Shown here: one piece after another, positions 18,464-26,976 of the stretch | Layout: every line of letters begins with the position of its first letter | Numbering within the stretch: the stretch's first letter is position 1 | Origin: an uncultured Eubacteriales bacterium | Lineage (GTDB): Bacteria > Bacillota > Clostridia > Oscillospirales > Oscillospiraceae | Length of the DNA: 64,000 bases | Assembly: GCA_900317905.1 (NCBI GenBank) | Contig: ONIN01000005.1 | Location: 25,502-89,501, forward strand | Direction: 5' to 3' | Translations under genes and position numbers: made by a program | Notes under the pieces: model-generated | Seen by the model: the letters and a program-made list of their open reading frames with translations, nothing else | Databases searched by the model: none | Told to the model about the DNA's origin: nothing

Positions 18464-19081
18464 TTACACTAGCGCCACCAGCTTCTCCGCCATGGTGCGG
18501 ATCTCCTGATACTGAAATTTGTAGCTGGCCGTGTTGGCGATGAAGCGCGCGCTGATGGGGAAGATCTCCTGCAGCGGCGCAAGGTTGTTTTCCAGAAGGG
18601 TCGCGCCGGTTTCCACGATGTCCACGATCACGTCGGACAGGCCAAGAATCGGGGCGATCTCGATGGAGCCGTTGAGCTTGATGATGCTGATGTCCCGGCC
18701 CCGGGCGCTGTAATAGGTCTTGGCGATGTGGGGGAATTTGGTGGCCACTCTGAGGGTGCGGCTCTGGTCGTCCCGGAAATCCGCCGGGCCCGCCACGCAC
18801 ATCCGGCACTTGCCGATGTTCAGATCCAGCAGCTCGTAGACCTCGGGCTCATACTCCAGCAAAATATCCTTTCCGGCGATGCCCACGTCGGCCACGCCGC
18901 GCTCCACGTAGATCGGCACGTCCGAGGGCTTGGCCCAGAAGTAGCGGACGCCGGTCTCGGGATTTTCGAAGGTGAGCTTCCGGTTGGGCTCCAGCAGGGA
19001 GGGGCACTCGTATCCGGCCTCGGCCATGATGCTGTAGGCCTTCTCGCCGAGCCTGCCTTTGGGAAGGGCGACGTTCAGCAT
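18464..19081 (-). CDS. hisG: ATP phosphoribosyltransferase, short form
   Basis: A 205-residue catalytic subunit that joins ATP and PRPP, the committed step. LPKGRLGEKA and GVADVGIAGKDIL are the N-terminal signatures, and SDVIVDIVETGATLLENNL the PRPP site. It lacks the C-terminal regulatory ACT-like domain of long HisG and so needs HisZ, encoded just upstream with a seven-base overlap. Confidence 0.96.
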   Translation of the reverse strand: MLNVALPKGRLGEKAYSIMAEAGYECPSLLEPNRKLTFENPETGVRYFWAKPSDVPIYVERGVADVGIAGKDILLEYEPEVYELLDLNIGKCRMCVAGPADFRDDQSRTLRVATKFPHIAKTYYSARGRDISIIKLNGSIEIAPILGLSDVIVDIVETGATLLENNLAPLQEIFPISARFIANTASYKFQYQEIRTMAEKLVALV

Positions 19082-20160
19082 ACCTTCACCTCCCCGTTTT
19101 CCGCTTTCAGGATCTGCCGGAAGCGCAGCTGCTCCGGCTGTTCTCTCTGCACCCGGACGGTCTTGCTGTCCTGTCTGTAAGCTTCGGCGGTTTTGGCGGC
19201 CAGGGCTGCGTCTGCGTCGGATGGGCAGAGAATCAGCACATCGGCGTCAAATTCGGCACCCGCCTGCTCCACCCGCTCCAGACGATCCAGATACACCGCG
19301 AAGCCGATGGCGCCGCCGGACTTGCCCATCCGCTGCAGCAGGCGGTCGTACCGCCCGCCGGAGAGCACGCCCTGGGCGGCACCCTCCACAAAGCCGCGGA
19401 ACACCACGTCGTCGTAATAGTCCACGTCGTTCACGACCGAGAAGTCCAGATTCACGAAGTCGAGACCGTAGATCTCCAGTTGCCGGTTCAGCATTTCCAG
19501 CTGCGCCAGGGCGTTCCGACTCTTTTGGGGCAGGGGGATGATCCGTGCTTTTTCCAGCGTATCGCCCAGGGGACCGTAGAGGGACACCAAGGCGGTCAAA
19601 ACCTCCGCCAGACTTTCATCGGGGCAGAGCTGCTTCAAGGCCGGGGTGTTCTTTGCGGCCACGGCGGCGAAGATGGCGGCGCGCTGCTCATCGGTCATCA
19701 CGCGGCCCTCCAGCACTCCGGAGACCACGCCCAGATGGGACACATCCAGGATGCATTGGCTGCTGATGGCCTCCAGGCTCCGGGCGGCCAGCATGACCAC
19801 CTCTCCCACGGAATAGGCGTCCAGCTCGCCGATGCACTCCAGGCCCATCTGCGGGATTTCTTTAAAACCCTCGCCCCGGCGCTGCTCGCGGTAGACGTTC
19901 TCATGATAAAAAACCTTCCGCATCTCGTCACCGAGGGTGTCCTTCACGATGGAGAGGGTCACGTCCGGCTTCATGGCCATGAGCCTGCCATCGGTGTCGG
20001 TAAAGGTCAGGATCTGTTCACTCTCCAGAAAGCGCTTATACTCGGCGTAGAGGTCGTAGCGCTCGAACTTCTGCACCTTGAAGGGGGCATAGCCGTAGCC
20101 GCCGTAGAGCTGCCGGAGCTGCGCCGCAGTCCGTTCAGGGGTACGCATGCGCTCGCTCAT
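19075..20160 (-). CDS. hisZ: ATP phosphoribosyltransferase regulatory subunit (HisRS-like)
   Basis: A 361-residue class II aminoacyl-tRNA-synthetase paralogue without the anticodon-binding domain; it assembles with short HisG and mediates histidine feedback. Motif-like elements include MKPDVTLSIVK, FYHENVYREQ and the GGRYDRLL stretch of HisRS. ATG 20160 overlaps the stop of the TrpR-like gene by four bases. Confidence 0.93.
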   Translation of the reverse strand: MSERMRTPERTAAQLRQLYGGYGYAPFKVQKFERYDLYAEYKRFLESEQILTFTDTDGRLMAMKPDVTLSIVKDTLGDEMRKVFYHENVYREQRRGEGFKEIPQMGLECIGELDAYSVGEVVMLAARSLEAISSQCILDVSHLGVVSGVLEGRVMTDEQRAAIFAAVAAKNTPALKQLCPDESLAEVLTALVSLYGPLGDTLEKARIIPLPQKSRNALAQLEMLNRQLEIYGLDFVNLDFSVVNDVDYYDDVVFRGFVEGAAQGVLSGGRYDRLLQRMGKSGGAIGFAVYLDRLERVEQAGAEFDADVLILCPSDADAALAAKTAEAYRQDSKTVRVQREQPEQLRFRQILKAENGEVKVC

Positions 20161-20456
20161 TGTCCGTCCTCCAGCTTCGGCAGCCGCTGCAGCATCATCT
20201 GGTAGCCGCCAGCGCCGTATTCCAGACACCGGTTCACTCTGCTCACGGTGGCGCTGCTGGCGCCGGTGTGGTCCACGGTGGAGAGATAGCTCTCGCCCTG
20301 CTCCAGCCGTCTTGCAATCTCCAGCCGCTGGGCCATGGCGCACAGCTCCTTGACCGTGCACAGATCCTCCAGATACTTCCGGCACTCAGCGACGTTTTCC
20401 AGTTTCAAAATCGATTCAAACAGCGCATCCATCTGCGCGTTCTGCGGTAAAGCCAT
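20157..20456 (-). CDS. yerC: TrpR-like (YerC family) regulator heading the histidine operon
   Basis: A 99-residue all-helical protein of the TrpR superfamily. LEDLCTVKELCAMAQRLEIARRLEQGESY and the recognition element TGASSATVSRVNRCLEYGAGGYQ form the DNA-binding helix-turn-helix. As first gene, coupled by ATGA to hisZ, it is probably an autoregulated histidine-responsive repressor; proteins of this family have been proposed as histidine regulators (HisR). A paralogue is at 35498-35806. That its ligand is histidine is inferred from position. Confidence 0.85.
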   Translation of the reverse strand: MALPQNAQMDALFESILKLENVAECRKYLEDLCTVKELCAMAQRLEIARRLEQGESYLSTVDHTGASSATVSRVNRCLEYGAGGYQMMLQRLPKLEDGQ

Positions 20457-20491
20457 GGCTATACCTCCTTATATAACTAAAGCACTTTCTA

Positions 20492-20520
20492 ATATTAACA
20501 CGATAGCGCGCTAAAGTCAA
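20492..20520 (-). promoter_or_regulatory. his-pro operon promoter with operator-like palindrome
   Basis: On the minus strand, TTGACT (20515-20520), a 17-base spacer and TAATAT (20492-20497). The spacer contains the perfect palindrome TAGCGCGCTA (20504-20513), and AAAGTGCTTT lies just downstream. These are candidate sites for the TrpR-like product of the first gene. Confidence 0.75.
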
Positions 20521-20550
20521 TGGCAAAAGCCCGGAATTTGTGGTTTTTTC

Positions 20551-20579
20551 TTGCATTTTTTTATGGAGAATGATATACT
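20551..20579 (+). promoter_or_regulatory. tyrS promoter
   Basis: TTGCAT (20551-20556), a 17-base spacer and TATACT (20574-20579), leaving only about 25 bases of leader. There is no room for a T-box. Confidence 0.7.
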
Positions 20580-20609
20580 AATCAAACCTGTAATGGAGGA
20601 TGATTTACT

Positions 20610-21827
20610 ATGGGAATTTATGAGGAACTGCAGGCCAGAGGTCTGATCGCCCAGGTGACCAATGAGGAAGAGATCCGCGAGATGGTCAACACCGGCAAGG
20701 CCCGGTTCTATATCGGCTTCGACTGCACGGCGGACAGTCTCACCGCCGGCCACTTCATGGCTTTGACGCTGATGAAGCGTCTTCAGCAGGCGGGCAACCA
20801 GCCCATCGCCCTGATCGGCGGCGGCACCACCATGATCGGTGACCCCTCTGGCCGCACCGACATGCGCAAGATGCTCACCCGTGAAGACATCGACCACAAC
20901 GCCGAGTGCTTCCGCAAGCAGATGGAGCGGTTCATCGAGTTCGGCGAGGGCAAGGCCATCATGGTCAACAACGCCGACTGGCTGCTGGATCTGAATTATG
21001 TAAACCTTCTGCGGGAAGTGGGCGCCTGCTTCAGCGTGAACAACATGCTCCGCGCCGAGTGCTACAAGCAGCGCATGGAGAAGGGCCTGAGCTTCTTTGA
21101 GTTCAACTACATGATCATGCAGAGCTACGATTTCTACTACCTGTTCCAGCACTACGACTGCAACATGCAGTTCGGCGGCGATGACCAGTGGTCCAACATG
21201 CTGGGCGGCACCGAGCTGATCCGCAAGAAGCTGGGCAAGGACGCCCACGCCATGACCATCACCCTGCTGACCGACTCCCAGGGCAAGAAGATGGGCAAGA
21301 CCGCCGGCAACGCCGTGTGGCTGGATCCCAACAAGACCAGCCCCTTCGAGTTCTTCCAGTACTGGCGCAACGTGGACGACGCCGACGTGATGAAGTGCAT
21401 CAAGATGCTCACCTTCCTCTCCCTCGACGAGATCGCAGAGATGGAACAGTGGGACGACAGCCGCATCAACGAGAAGAAAGAGATCCTGGCCTACGAGCTG
21501 ACCAAACTGGTGCACGGCGCCGAAGAGGCCGACAAGGCCAAGGACGCCAGCCACGCGCTGTTCTCCGGTGCCGGTGATGACAGCACCATGCCCACCACGG
21601 AGCTGGCCGATGTGGCCGACGACGGCATGGGCATCATCGACCTGATGATCGCCTGCGGTCTGGCCGCCAGCCGCGGCGAGGCCCGCCGCCTGATCCAGCA
21701 GGGCGGCGTGCAGGTGGACGGCGAGAAGGTCGCCGACATCGACTTCCGCGTCTCCAGGGACGCTCTGGTGAACGGCGTCAAGATCCGCAAGGGCAAGAAA
21801 GTCTTCCACAAGGCCATTGCCAAGTAA
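20610..21827 (+). CDS. tyrS: Tyrosyl-tRNA synthetase
   Basis: A 405-residue class I aminoacyl-tRNA synthetase. The Tyr pocket YIGFDCTADSLTAGHF includes the HIGH-equivalent AGHF, and GKKMGKT is the KMSKS loop in the variant common for TyrS. The C-terminal S4 domain (GLAASRGEARRLIQQGGVQVDGEKV) binds tRNA. GGAGGATGATTTACT precedes the ATG. It is monocistronic, divergent from the his operon. Confidence 0.96.
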   Translation: MGIYEELQARGLIAQVTNEEEIREMVNTGKARFYIGFDCTADSLTAGHFMALTLMKRLQQAGNQPIALIGGGTTMIGDPSGRTDMRKMLTREDIDHNAECFRKQMERFIEFGEGKAIMVNNADWLLDLNYVNLLREVGACFSVNNMLRAECYKQRMEKGLSFFEFNYMIMQSYDFYYLFQHYDCNMQFGGDDQWSNMLGGTELIRKKLGKDAHAMTITLLTDSQGKKMGKTAGNAVWLDPNKTSPFEFFQYWRNVDDADVMKCIKMLTFLSLDEIAEMEQWDDSRINEKKEILAYELTKLVHGAEEADKAKDASHALFSGAGDDSTMPTTELADVADDGMGIIDLMIACGLAASRGEARRLIQQGGVQVDGEKVADIDFRVSRDALVNGVKIRKGKKVFHKAIAK

Positions 21828-21843
21828 GAGAATCCATAAAAGT

Positions 21844-21882
21844 ACCCGGGCTGCCGCCAAAGCAGTCCGGGTGAGTTTTTGT
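21844..21882 (+). terminator. tyrS terminator
   Basis: A stem ACCCGG(G)CTGC pairing with GCAG(T)CCGGGT (21844-21872) is followed by a T-rich run. Confidence 0.8.
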
Positions 21883-21883
21883 T

Positions 21884-22663
21884 TTACGGGTGCGCTTCGC
21901 CCTTTCGGTAGGCGGCCATGATCTCCTTAAAGACCTCGCCGGGGGAGGGCGGCGTCCAAACGATGGCGTTGGCGCCGGCAGCGATGGTCTGCTCCAGGCT
22001 CTCGTCCGTGGGGCCGCCGGTGGCGATGATGGGCAGCTCCGGAAATTGCTTCCGGATCGCGGCCACCACCTCCGGCGTCTGGGAGCCTGCAGCCACGTTG
22101 ATGATGGCGGCGCCGCTCTTCACGCGCTCGTCGATCCCCTCGGCGGAGACTGCGGTGACGATGATCGGGATGTCGATGGTGTCCGCCAGCTCGTGGATCA
22201 CCTCATTCTTCGTGGGGGAGTTCACCACCACGCCGCTGGCGCCCTGCATCTCCGCAAAGGTGGCGAGATTCACCACCCGCTTGCCCTGGGTCAGACCGCC
22301 GCCGACCCCGGCGAAGATGGGGATATCCGCCGAGTGGACCAGCGCCTCGGTGATGATCTGCTGGGGCGTATAGGGATAGACCGCCAGCACCGCGTCGGCG
22401 TCCACGTTGCGGATGGTGGCGATATCGGTGGTGAAAACCAGAGAGCGGATCCTTCTTCCGAAGATCACGATGCCGCTGCATTTTTGGATCTGGGTCGGCA
22501 CGCGCAGAGCGAAGCTGCGGAGCTTGCCGTTGATCTGCGGCGGCTGTACCTCCCGTTCCTCGGCTTCGAGAATGTTGAGCGCAGCCTCGTGGGTCTCCTG
22601 GATCTTCCTGCGGCGCTCCTTGAGGCGATCTCTGAGCAGGGATCGTTCTTCTTTTCGTTCCAT
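21884..22663 (-). CDS. TIM-barrel protein of unknown function
   Basis: A 259-residue protein. Residues 1-40 are charged and helical (Arg/Glu/Lys-rich, possibly coiled coil). The rest reads as a (beta/alpha)8 barrel like those of phosphate-binding HisA/NanE-type enzymes: VFTTDIATIRNVDADAVLAVYPYTPQ, FAGVGGGLTQGKRVVNLA, GVVVNSPTKNEVI, IATGGPTDES and ANAIVWTPPSPGE. Relatives in Clostridia are usually called only 'hydrolase'. I cannot name a substrate. ATG 22663 follows AAGGAGGC. It is a single gene between tyrS and pepT. Confidence 0.6.
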   Translation of the reverse strand: MERKEERSLLRDRLKERRRKIQETHEAALNILEAEEREVQPPQINGKLRSFALRVPTQIQKCSGIVIFGRRIRSLVFTTDIATIRNVDADAVLAVYPYTPQQIITEALVHSADIPIFAGVGGGLTQGKRVVNLATFAEMQGASGVVVNSPTKNEVIHELADTIDIPIIVTAVSAEGIDERVKSGAAIINVAAGSQTPEVVAAIRKQFPELPIIATGGPTDESLEQTIAAGANAIVWTPPSPGEVFKEIMAAYRKGEAHP

Positions 22664-22765
22664 CGTGTGCCTCCTTGCTTTTTTAACAGATACTACCATA
22701 GAATGTTTAAAAGACTATGAACTGTGAGAAAACTTTTGGCACCAAAATCCCTCGTCTGTAACAGC

Positions 22766-22794
22766 TTGCAAAAGCATGGCCCAAAGACTATAAT
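22766..22794 (+). promoter_or_regulatory. pepT promoter
   Basis: TTGCAA (22766-22771), a 17-base spacer and a perfect TATAAT (22789-22794). Confidence 0.75.
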
Positions 22795-22826
22795 GACAGC
22801 AGAGAAAAAGATACGGAGGTATACCT

Positions 22827-24044
22827 ATGCAAGCATATGAACGACTCATCACCTACGCGAAGGTCTCCACCGGCAGCGCGGAGGACGCTTCCACCACCCC
22901 CAGTACCCAGCGGCAGTTCGATCTGGCGAATCTGCTTTCCGACGAGCTGAAGCAGCTGGGCGCACAGGACGTGTTCGTGGACGAGCACTGCTACGTCTAC
23001 GCGAAGATCCCAGCCACCAAAGGGCTGGAGGACAAGACCCCTGTGGGCTTTCTGGCCCATGTGGACACCATCCCGGATTTCAGCGGTGAGAACGTGCAGC
23101 CCCGTGTGATCGAGAACTACGACGGCGGCGACATCGTCCTGGGCGACAGCGGCCGCGTCCTGCGCCCGGCGGTTTTTCCGCATCTGCATCAGATGGTGGG
23201 CAAGACTTTGGTGGTCACCGACGGCACCACCGTCCTCGGCGCCGACGATAAGGCCGGCGTGGCGGAGATTATGACCATGGCCGAGCGGCTGCTCGCTTCC
23301 GACGTGCCCCACGGCACGGTGTGCATCGGCTTCTGCCCCGACGAGGAGATCGGCCACGGCGCGGAGCTGATGGATCTGGACCGCCTCGGCGCGGAGCTGG
23401 CCTACACCCTGGACGGCGGCGGCCTGGGCGAGATCGAATATGAGAACTTCAACGCCGCCGGGGCGGAGCTCGTGTTCCACGGCTTCAACGTGCACCCCGG
23501 CTCTTCGAAAGATACCATGATCAACGCCTCTCTGGTGGCCATGGAGTTCAATTCCATGCTGCCGAACGGCGACACTCCCAGAGATACGGAAGGCTATGAG
23601 GGCTTCTTCCATCTGACGGATATGGAGGGCGACGTGGAGACCGCCAAGACCCGCTACATCATCCGCGACCACGACGCCGGGAAGTATGCCGCCCGCTGCA
23701 GCACCATGGAGCACATCGCAAAGCTCCTGAACGCCAAGTACGGCGAGGGCACCGTGGAGCTCACCATCAAGGAGCAGTACCGCAACATGATCGAGCAGAT
23801 CCGTGAGCGGTTCGAAGTGGTGGAGAAGGCCACAAAGGCTGCTGAGCGCTGTGGTCTCGAGGCGAAGCCTGTACCCATCCGCGGCGGTACCGACGGGGCT
23901 GCGCTGTCCTTCCGAGGCTTGCCCTGCCCGAATCTGCCCACCGCCAGCTACGGCCACCACGGTCCCTATGAGCACGCCGTGGCCGAGGACATGGAGCGCA
24001 TGGTGGACTGGTGCCTCGCCATCGTGGAGGAGTTTGCGAAGTAA
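22827..24044 (+). CDS. pepT: Peptidase T (tripeptide aminopeptidase)
   Basis: A 405-residue cytosolic M20B dizinc peptidase that releases the N-terminal residue of tripeptides. The metal ligands lie in FLAHVDTIPDFSG, VLGADDKAG and CPDEEIGHGAE, with a late ligand in the C-terminal YGHHGPYEHA region; RGGTDGAALSF is the family's C-terminal signature. GGAGGTATACCT precedes ATG 22827. A CapA-like gene follows after 42 bases. Confidence 0.94.
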   Translation: MQAYERLITYAKVSTGSAEDASTTPSTQRQFDLANLLSDELKQLGAQDVFVDEHCYVYAKIPATKGLEDKTPVGFLAHVDTIPDFSGENVQPRVIENYDGGDIVLGDSGRVLRPAVFPHLHQMVGKTLVVTDGTTVLGADDKAGVAEIMTMAERLLASDVPHGTVCIGFCPDEEIGHGAELMDLDRLGAELAYTLDGGGLGEIEYENFNAAGAELVFHGFNVHPGSSKDTMINASLVAMEFNSMLPNGDTPRDTEGYEGFFHLTDMEGDVETAKTRYIIRDHDAGKYAARCSTMEHIAKLLNAKYGEGTVELTIKEQYRNMIEQIRERFEVVEKATKAAERCGLEAKPVPIRGGTDGAALSFRGLPCPNLPTASYGHHGPYEHAVAEDMERMVDWCLAIVEEFAK

Positions 24045-24086
24045 GCAAATCAAACAATCCCAAAGAGACAGACAGGGGAGAGGACA

Positions 24087-25481
24087 TTGAATTTTAGAGA
24101 GTTATGGAAGCACTACGGGGTCGTTGCGATCCTGGCCGCCTATGCGCTGGTGGCGGTATTCTGCATGCCGCGCTGCACCAAGCTGAACGCGCTGGAGGCA
24201 GCGGCCAGGGAGGCACCGGTGCAGGCAACCGCGGAGCTGAAAACCACGCCCACGCCGAAGCCCACCGCCACCCCGAAGCCGAAGGAGCCGGAGCTCATCA
24301 CCGGCACCCTGGCTTACGCCGGGGATCTGGTATGCCACATGGGCATCAACGAGCAGGCCTGGAACGGCACGGACTATGACTACGTCCCCATCATGGAGGG
24401 CGCCGCGCCCTACATTCAGGAGGCGGATCTGGCCTTCTGCACCCTGGAGACCACCTTCCCCGACGACGGGGACATCTCGGGCTATCCCTGTTTCCATTCC
24501 CCCAGAGCTTTGGCACAGAGCTTGAAGGACGTGGGCTTTGACCTGATCGAGATGGCCAGCAACCACTGCCTGGACGCCCACAAGGAGGGTCTGGACTCCA
24601 CGCTGGACGTGCTGGACGCCGTGGGGCTCCACCATGTGGGCACCTACCGGAGCCAGGAGGAGCGGGACCAGAACAGCGGCATCGTGGTGGAGGATGTGAA
24701 CGGCATCTCCGTGGCCTTCATCGACTACACCTACGGCACCAACGGCTTCCCGGTGTCGGACTATCCCTACGCCACCAACATCTTCTTCGATGATTATATG
24801 GAGATCGACTGCGCTGACATCGACGAGCTGAATCTCACGAAGATCGATGCGGACATCGAGGCGGCCAAGGCGCTGAACCCGGATGTCATCGCGGTGTGCA
24901 TGCACTGGGGTCTGGAGTATCACACCGAGGCGGTGGACTACCAGTACACCGTAGCGGATCACCTGTTCCAGCAGGGCGTGGATCTGATCCTCGGCGGCCA
25001 CCCCCATGTGCCGGAGCCCATGGAGATCCGCACCGTCACCGACAAGGACGGCAACGAAAAGACCGGTTACCTCTGCTACTGCATGGGCAACTTCCTGTCC
25101 TGCATGAACGACCGCTACACCAATCTCACCGGCGTCACCACCATCCAGCTGGAGAAGGACGTGGCCAACGGCAAGACCTATCTGAAGAACGTCAGCTACG
25201 CGCCGCTGATCATGGTGGACACCGCCGACCACGGCATCTACAACGGCTGGCGCTACAAGCTGGTGGATCTTCACAAGGCCATCGACAGCTACTGGAGCGG
25301 CGACAGCCTGGGCTACATCAACGAGCAGCTCTACAACGACATGCTGGTGGCGCTGGACGACCTTCACAGCATCTTCGGCATCCAGTTCGACCGTTTCGAT
25401 CCCAATTATACCCCCAACGAAAAGGGAGAAATGCCGGTTCCTGCGGCTGCACCGACGACCGAAACCACCAGTCAAGGCTGA
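24087..25481 (+). CDS. CapA-family protein, membrane anchored
   Basis: A 464-residue protein. Residues 8-27 form a hydrophobic signal anchor (GVVAILAAYALVAVF), then a Thr/Pro/Lys-rich stretch (about 50-70), then an extracellular CapA/PgsA domain of the calcineurin-like fold: LAYAGDLVCHMGIN, FCTLETTFPDDG, MASNHCLDAHKEGL, CMHWGLEYH and GGHPHVPEPMEI, which would bind metals. The family is linked to poly-gamma-glutamate or capsule export, but no pgs genes are nearby, so a surface phosphoesterase role is equally possible. TTG 24087 is the best start: GGGGAG at 24075 and no in-frame ATG ahead of the anchor. Confidence 0.8.
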   Translation: MNFRELWKHYGVVAILAAYALVAVFCMPRCTKLNALEAAAREAPVQATAELKTTPTPKPTATPKPKEPELITGTLAYAGDLVCHMGINEQAWNGTDYDYVPIMEGAAPYIQEADLAFCTLETTFPDDGDISGYPCFHSPRALAQSLKDVGFDLIEMASNHCLDAHKEGLDSTLDVLDAVGLHHVGTYRSQEERDQNSGIVVEDVNGISVAFIDYTYGTNGFPVSDYPYATNIFFDDYMEIDCADIDELNLTKIDADIEAAKALNPDVIAVCMHWGLEYHTEAVDYQYTVADHLFQQGVDLILGGHPHVPEPMEIRTVTDKDGNEKTGYLCYCMGNFLSCMNDRYTNLTGVTTIQLEKDVANGKTYLKNVSYAPLIMVDTADHGIYNGWRYKLVDLHKAIDSYWSGDSLGYINEQLYNDMLVALDDLHSIFGIQFDRFDPNYTPNEKGEMPVPAAAPTTETTSQG

Positions 25482-25498
25482 TGCCATCCCAATAAAAA

Positions 25499-25530
25499 AA
25501 CAACCTCCGATTTCGGTCGGAGGTTGTTTC
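25499..25530 (+). terminator. Bidirectional terminator between the capA-like and symporter genes
   Basis: A perfect 12-bp stem (25499-25510 with 25517-25528), preceded by an A-run and followed by T residues, between convergent genes. Confidence 0.85.
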
Positions 25531-25548
25531 TATGTGGTTGGGTTGGAG

Positions 25549-26958
25549 TTATCCCTGATGGAGCTGGCCGAGGACCTTCTCCTTCTGAGCCTGGAGCTCC
25601 GCGATCTTCTGCTTTCCGAGGGGATAGACGAACAGCAGCACGATGAACATCAGCAGATACAGCACCGCAGGGATCAGCACGGAATCGTTGTACATGCTCT
25701 TGAGCACGCTGTCCGTGAGATTCTCGGCCGCCACAGTGGCGCCGTCGTAGCCGATGCGGATCAGGGCGGCGTTGGTGAGGATGGCGGCCACGGTCTGGCC
25801 CAGCTTCCGCATGAAGGTAAAGATGGCGTAGCTGGTGGCCTCGTCGTGGAGGCCGAACTTCACGGCGTTGTAGTCGATGGCGTCGGTGGCGATGGCCCAC
25901 AGCAGCAGGAAGATGAAGGCTCCGCCGATGCCGGAGAGGAACAATGCGCCGAGGAAGATCCAGACGCTCTTGGTGCCGAGGAAGTAGAGGGCGAAGTTGC
26001 AGACTGCGGAGAACAGCACACCGTAGGCGCAGAGCTCGCGTCTGCCCACCTTCGCGCCCAGCTTGCCGGCGAAGAACATCACCACGGCCACCGGCAGATA
26101 GATGCACACCTGGGGCAGCAGGCTCAGACCGGGGGCGTTGAAGTAGTAGTGGAACAGGTAGTTGTAGTAGCTCTGGCTGAACATCTGGGCCGCCAGATAC
26201 AGCATGCCGACGATGCAGACCGCCACGAAGGGACGGCTCTTCACCAGCACCTTGAAGACCTTCCAGGTCTGGCCCTTCTGCTTGGGAGCGGGCTTGGTCT
26301 TGACGCGCTCGGTGGTCCACTTGTATGCCAGCAGGAAGGCCAGCACGCAGAGCACCGCGATGACGATGACGCCGGTGATGATCTTGTTGTAGCTCATGAC
26401 GCGGGTGCCGTCAGCGAGCTTCACGTAGCACATGGAGATCAGCACCATGGCGGGCAGGGCGCCGATGACCGAGCCCACAGAGCGGAACACGGACAGGCTG
26501 GAGCGCTCGCGCTCATCGGAGGTGATGACCTGTGCCAGAGAGCCGTAGGGGATGTTGATGCCGGTGTACAGCATGCCGAAGAGGATATAGGTCACATAGG
26601 CGTAGACCAGATAGCCGCCGGAGCTGAGACCCGGTATCTTCACGAACATGAGGATGGCGCATACGGCTGTGGGGATGGCCAGCACCTTCAGCCAGTGGCG
26701 ATAGCGGCCGTCGGCTTTTGCGGGCATGCCGTCCACGATGCGGCCCCAGATGGGGTCGTTGATGGCGTCCCAGACGCGGGCGACGACGAACATGATCATG
26801 ATCGCCCAGGGGGTAATGCCCAGAACATCGGTGTAGTACTTCTGCAGCACGCTCTGTACCAGACCGAACACCAGAAGGGAACCCAGGTCGCCCATCATGT
26901 AGCCGATCTTATCTTTGGTGCCGATGCCGCTGGTGCGGGAAATGTAAGACTGATCCAT
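25549..26958 (-). CDS. GPH-family sugar:cation symporter (MelB/YihO-like)
   Basis: A 469-residue, 12-helix MFS transporter of the glycoside-pentoside-hexuronide family. KIGYMMGDLGSLLVFGLVQSVLQKYYTDVLG and the cation-site-like stretch ARVWDAINDPIWGRIVDG near helix 2 are characteristic, and DEATSYAIFTFMRKLGQ is the conserved late segment. The start at 26958 has GGAGAGG eight bases upstream. It follows a GH31 gene by 18 bases, so it probably imports the sugar or glycoside that enzyme cleaves. E. coli YihO and YihP, sulfoquinovose importers, are of the same family. Confidence 0.88.
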   Translation of the reverse strand: MDQSYISRTSGIGTKDKIGYMMGDLGSLLVFGLVQSVLQKYYTDVLGITPWAIMIMFVVARVWDAINDPIWGRIVDGMPAKADGRYRHWLKVLAIPTAVCAILMFVKIPGLSSGGYLVYAYVTYILFGMLYTGINIPYGSLAQVITSDERERSSLSVFRSVGSVIGALPAMVLISMCYVKLADGTRVMSYNKIITGVIVIAVLCVLAFLLAYKWTTERVKTKPAPKQKGQTWKVFKVLVKSRPFVAVCIVGMLYLAAQMFSQSYYNYLFHYYFNAPGLSLLPQVCIYLPVAVVMFFAGKLGAKVGRRELCAYGVLFSAVCNFALYFLGTKSVWIFLGALFLSGIGGAFIFLLLWAIATDAIDYNAVKFGLHDEATSYAIFTFMRKLGQTVAAILTNAALIRIGYDGATVAAENLTDSVLKSMYNDSVLIPAVLYLLMFIVLLFVYPLGKQKIAELQAQKEKVLGQLHQG

Positions 26959-26976
26959 TTTCTTCACCTCTCCTTG

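Noticed and set aside
20580-20609. T-box leader for tyrS
   Set aside because: Only about 25 bases separate the predicted transcript start and the ATG; no specifier loop or T-box sequence is possible.
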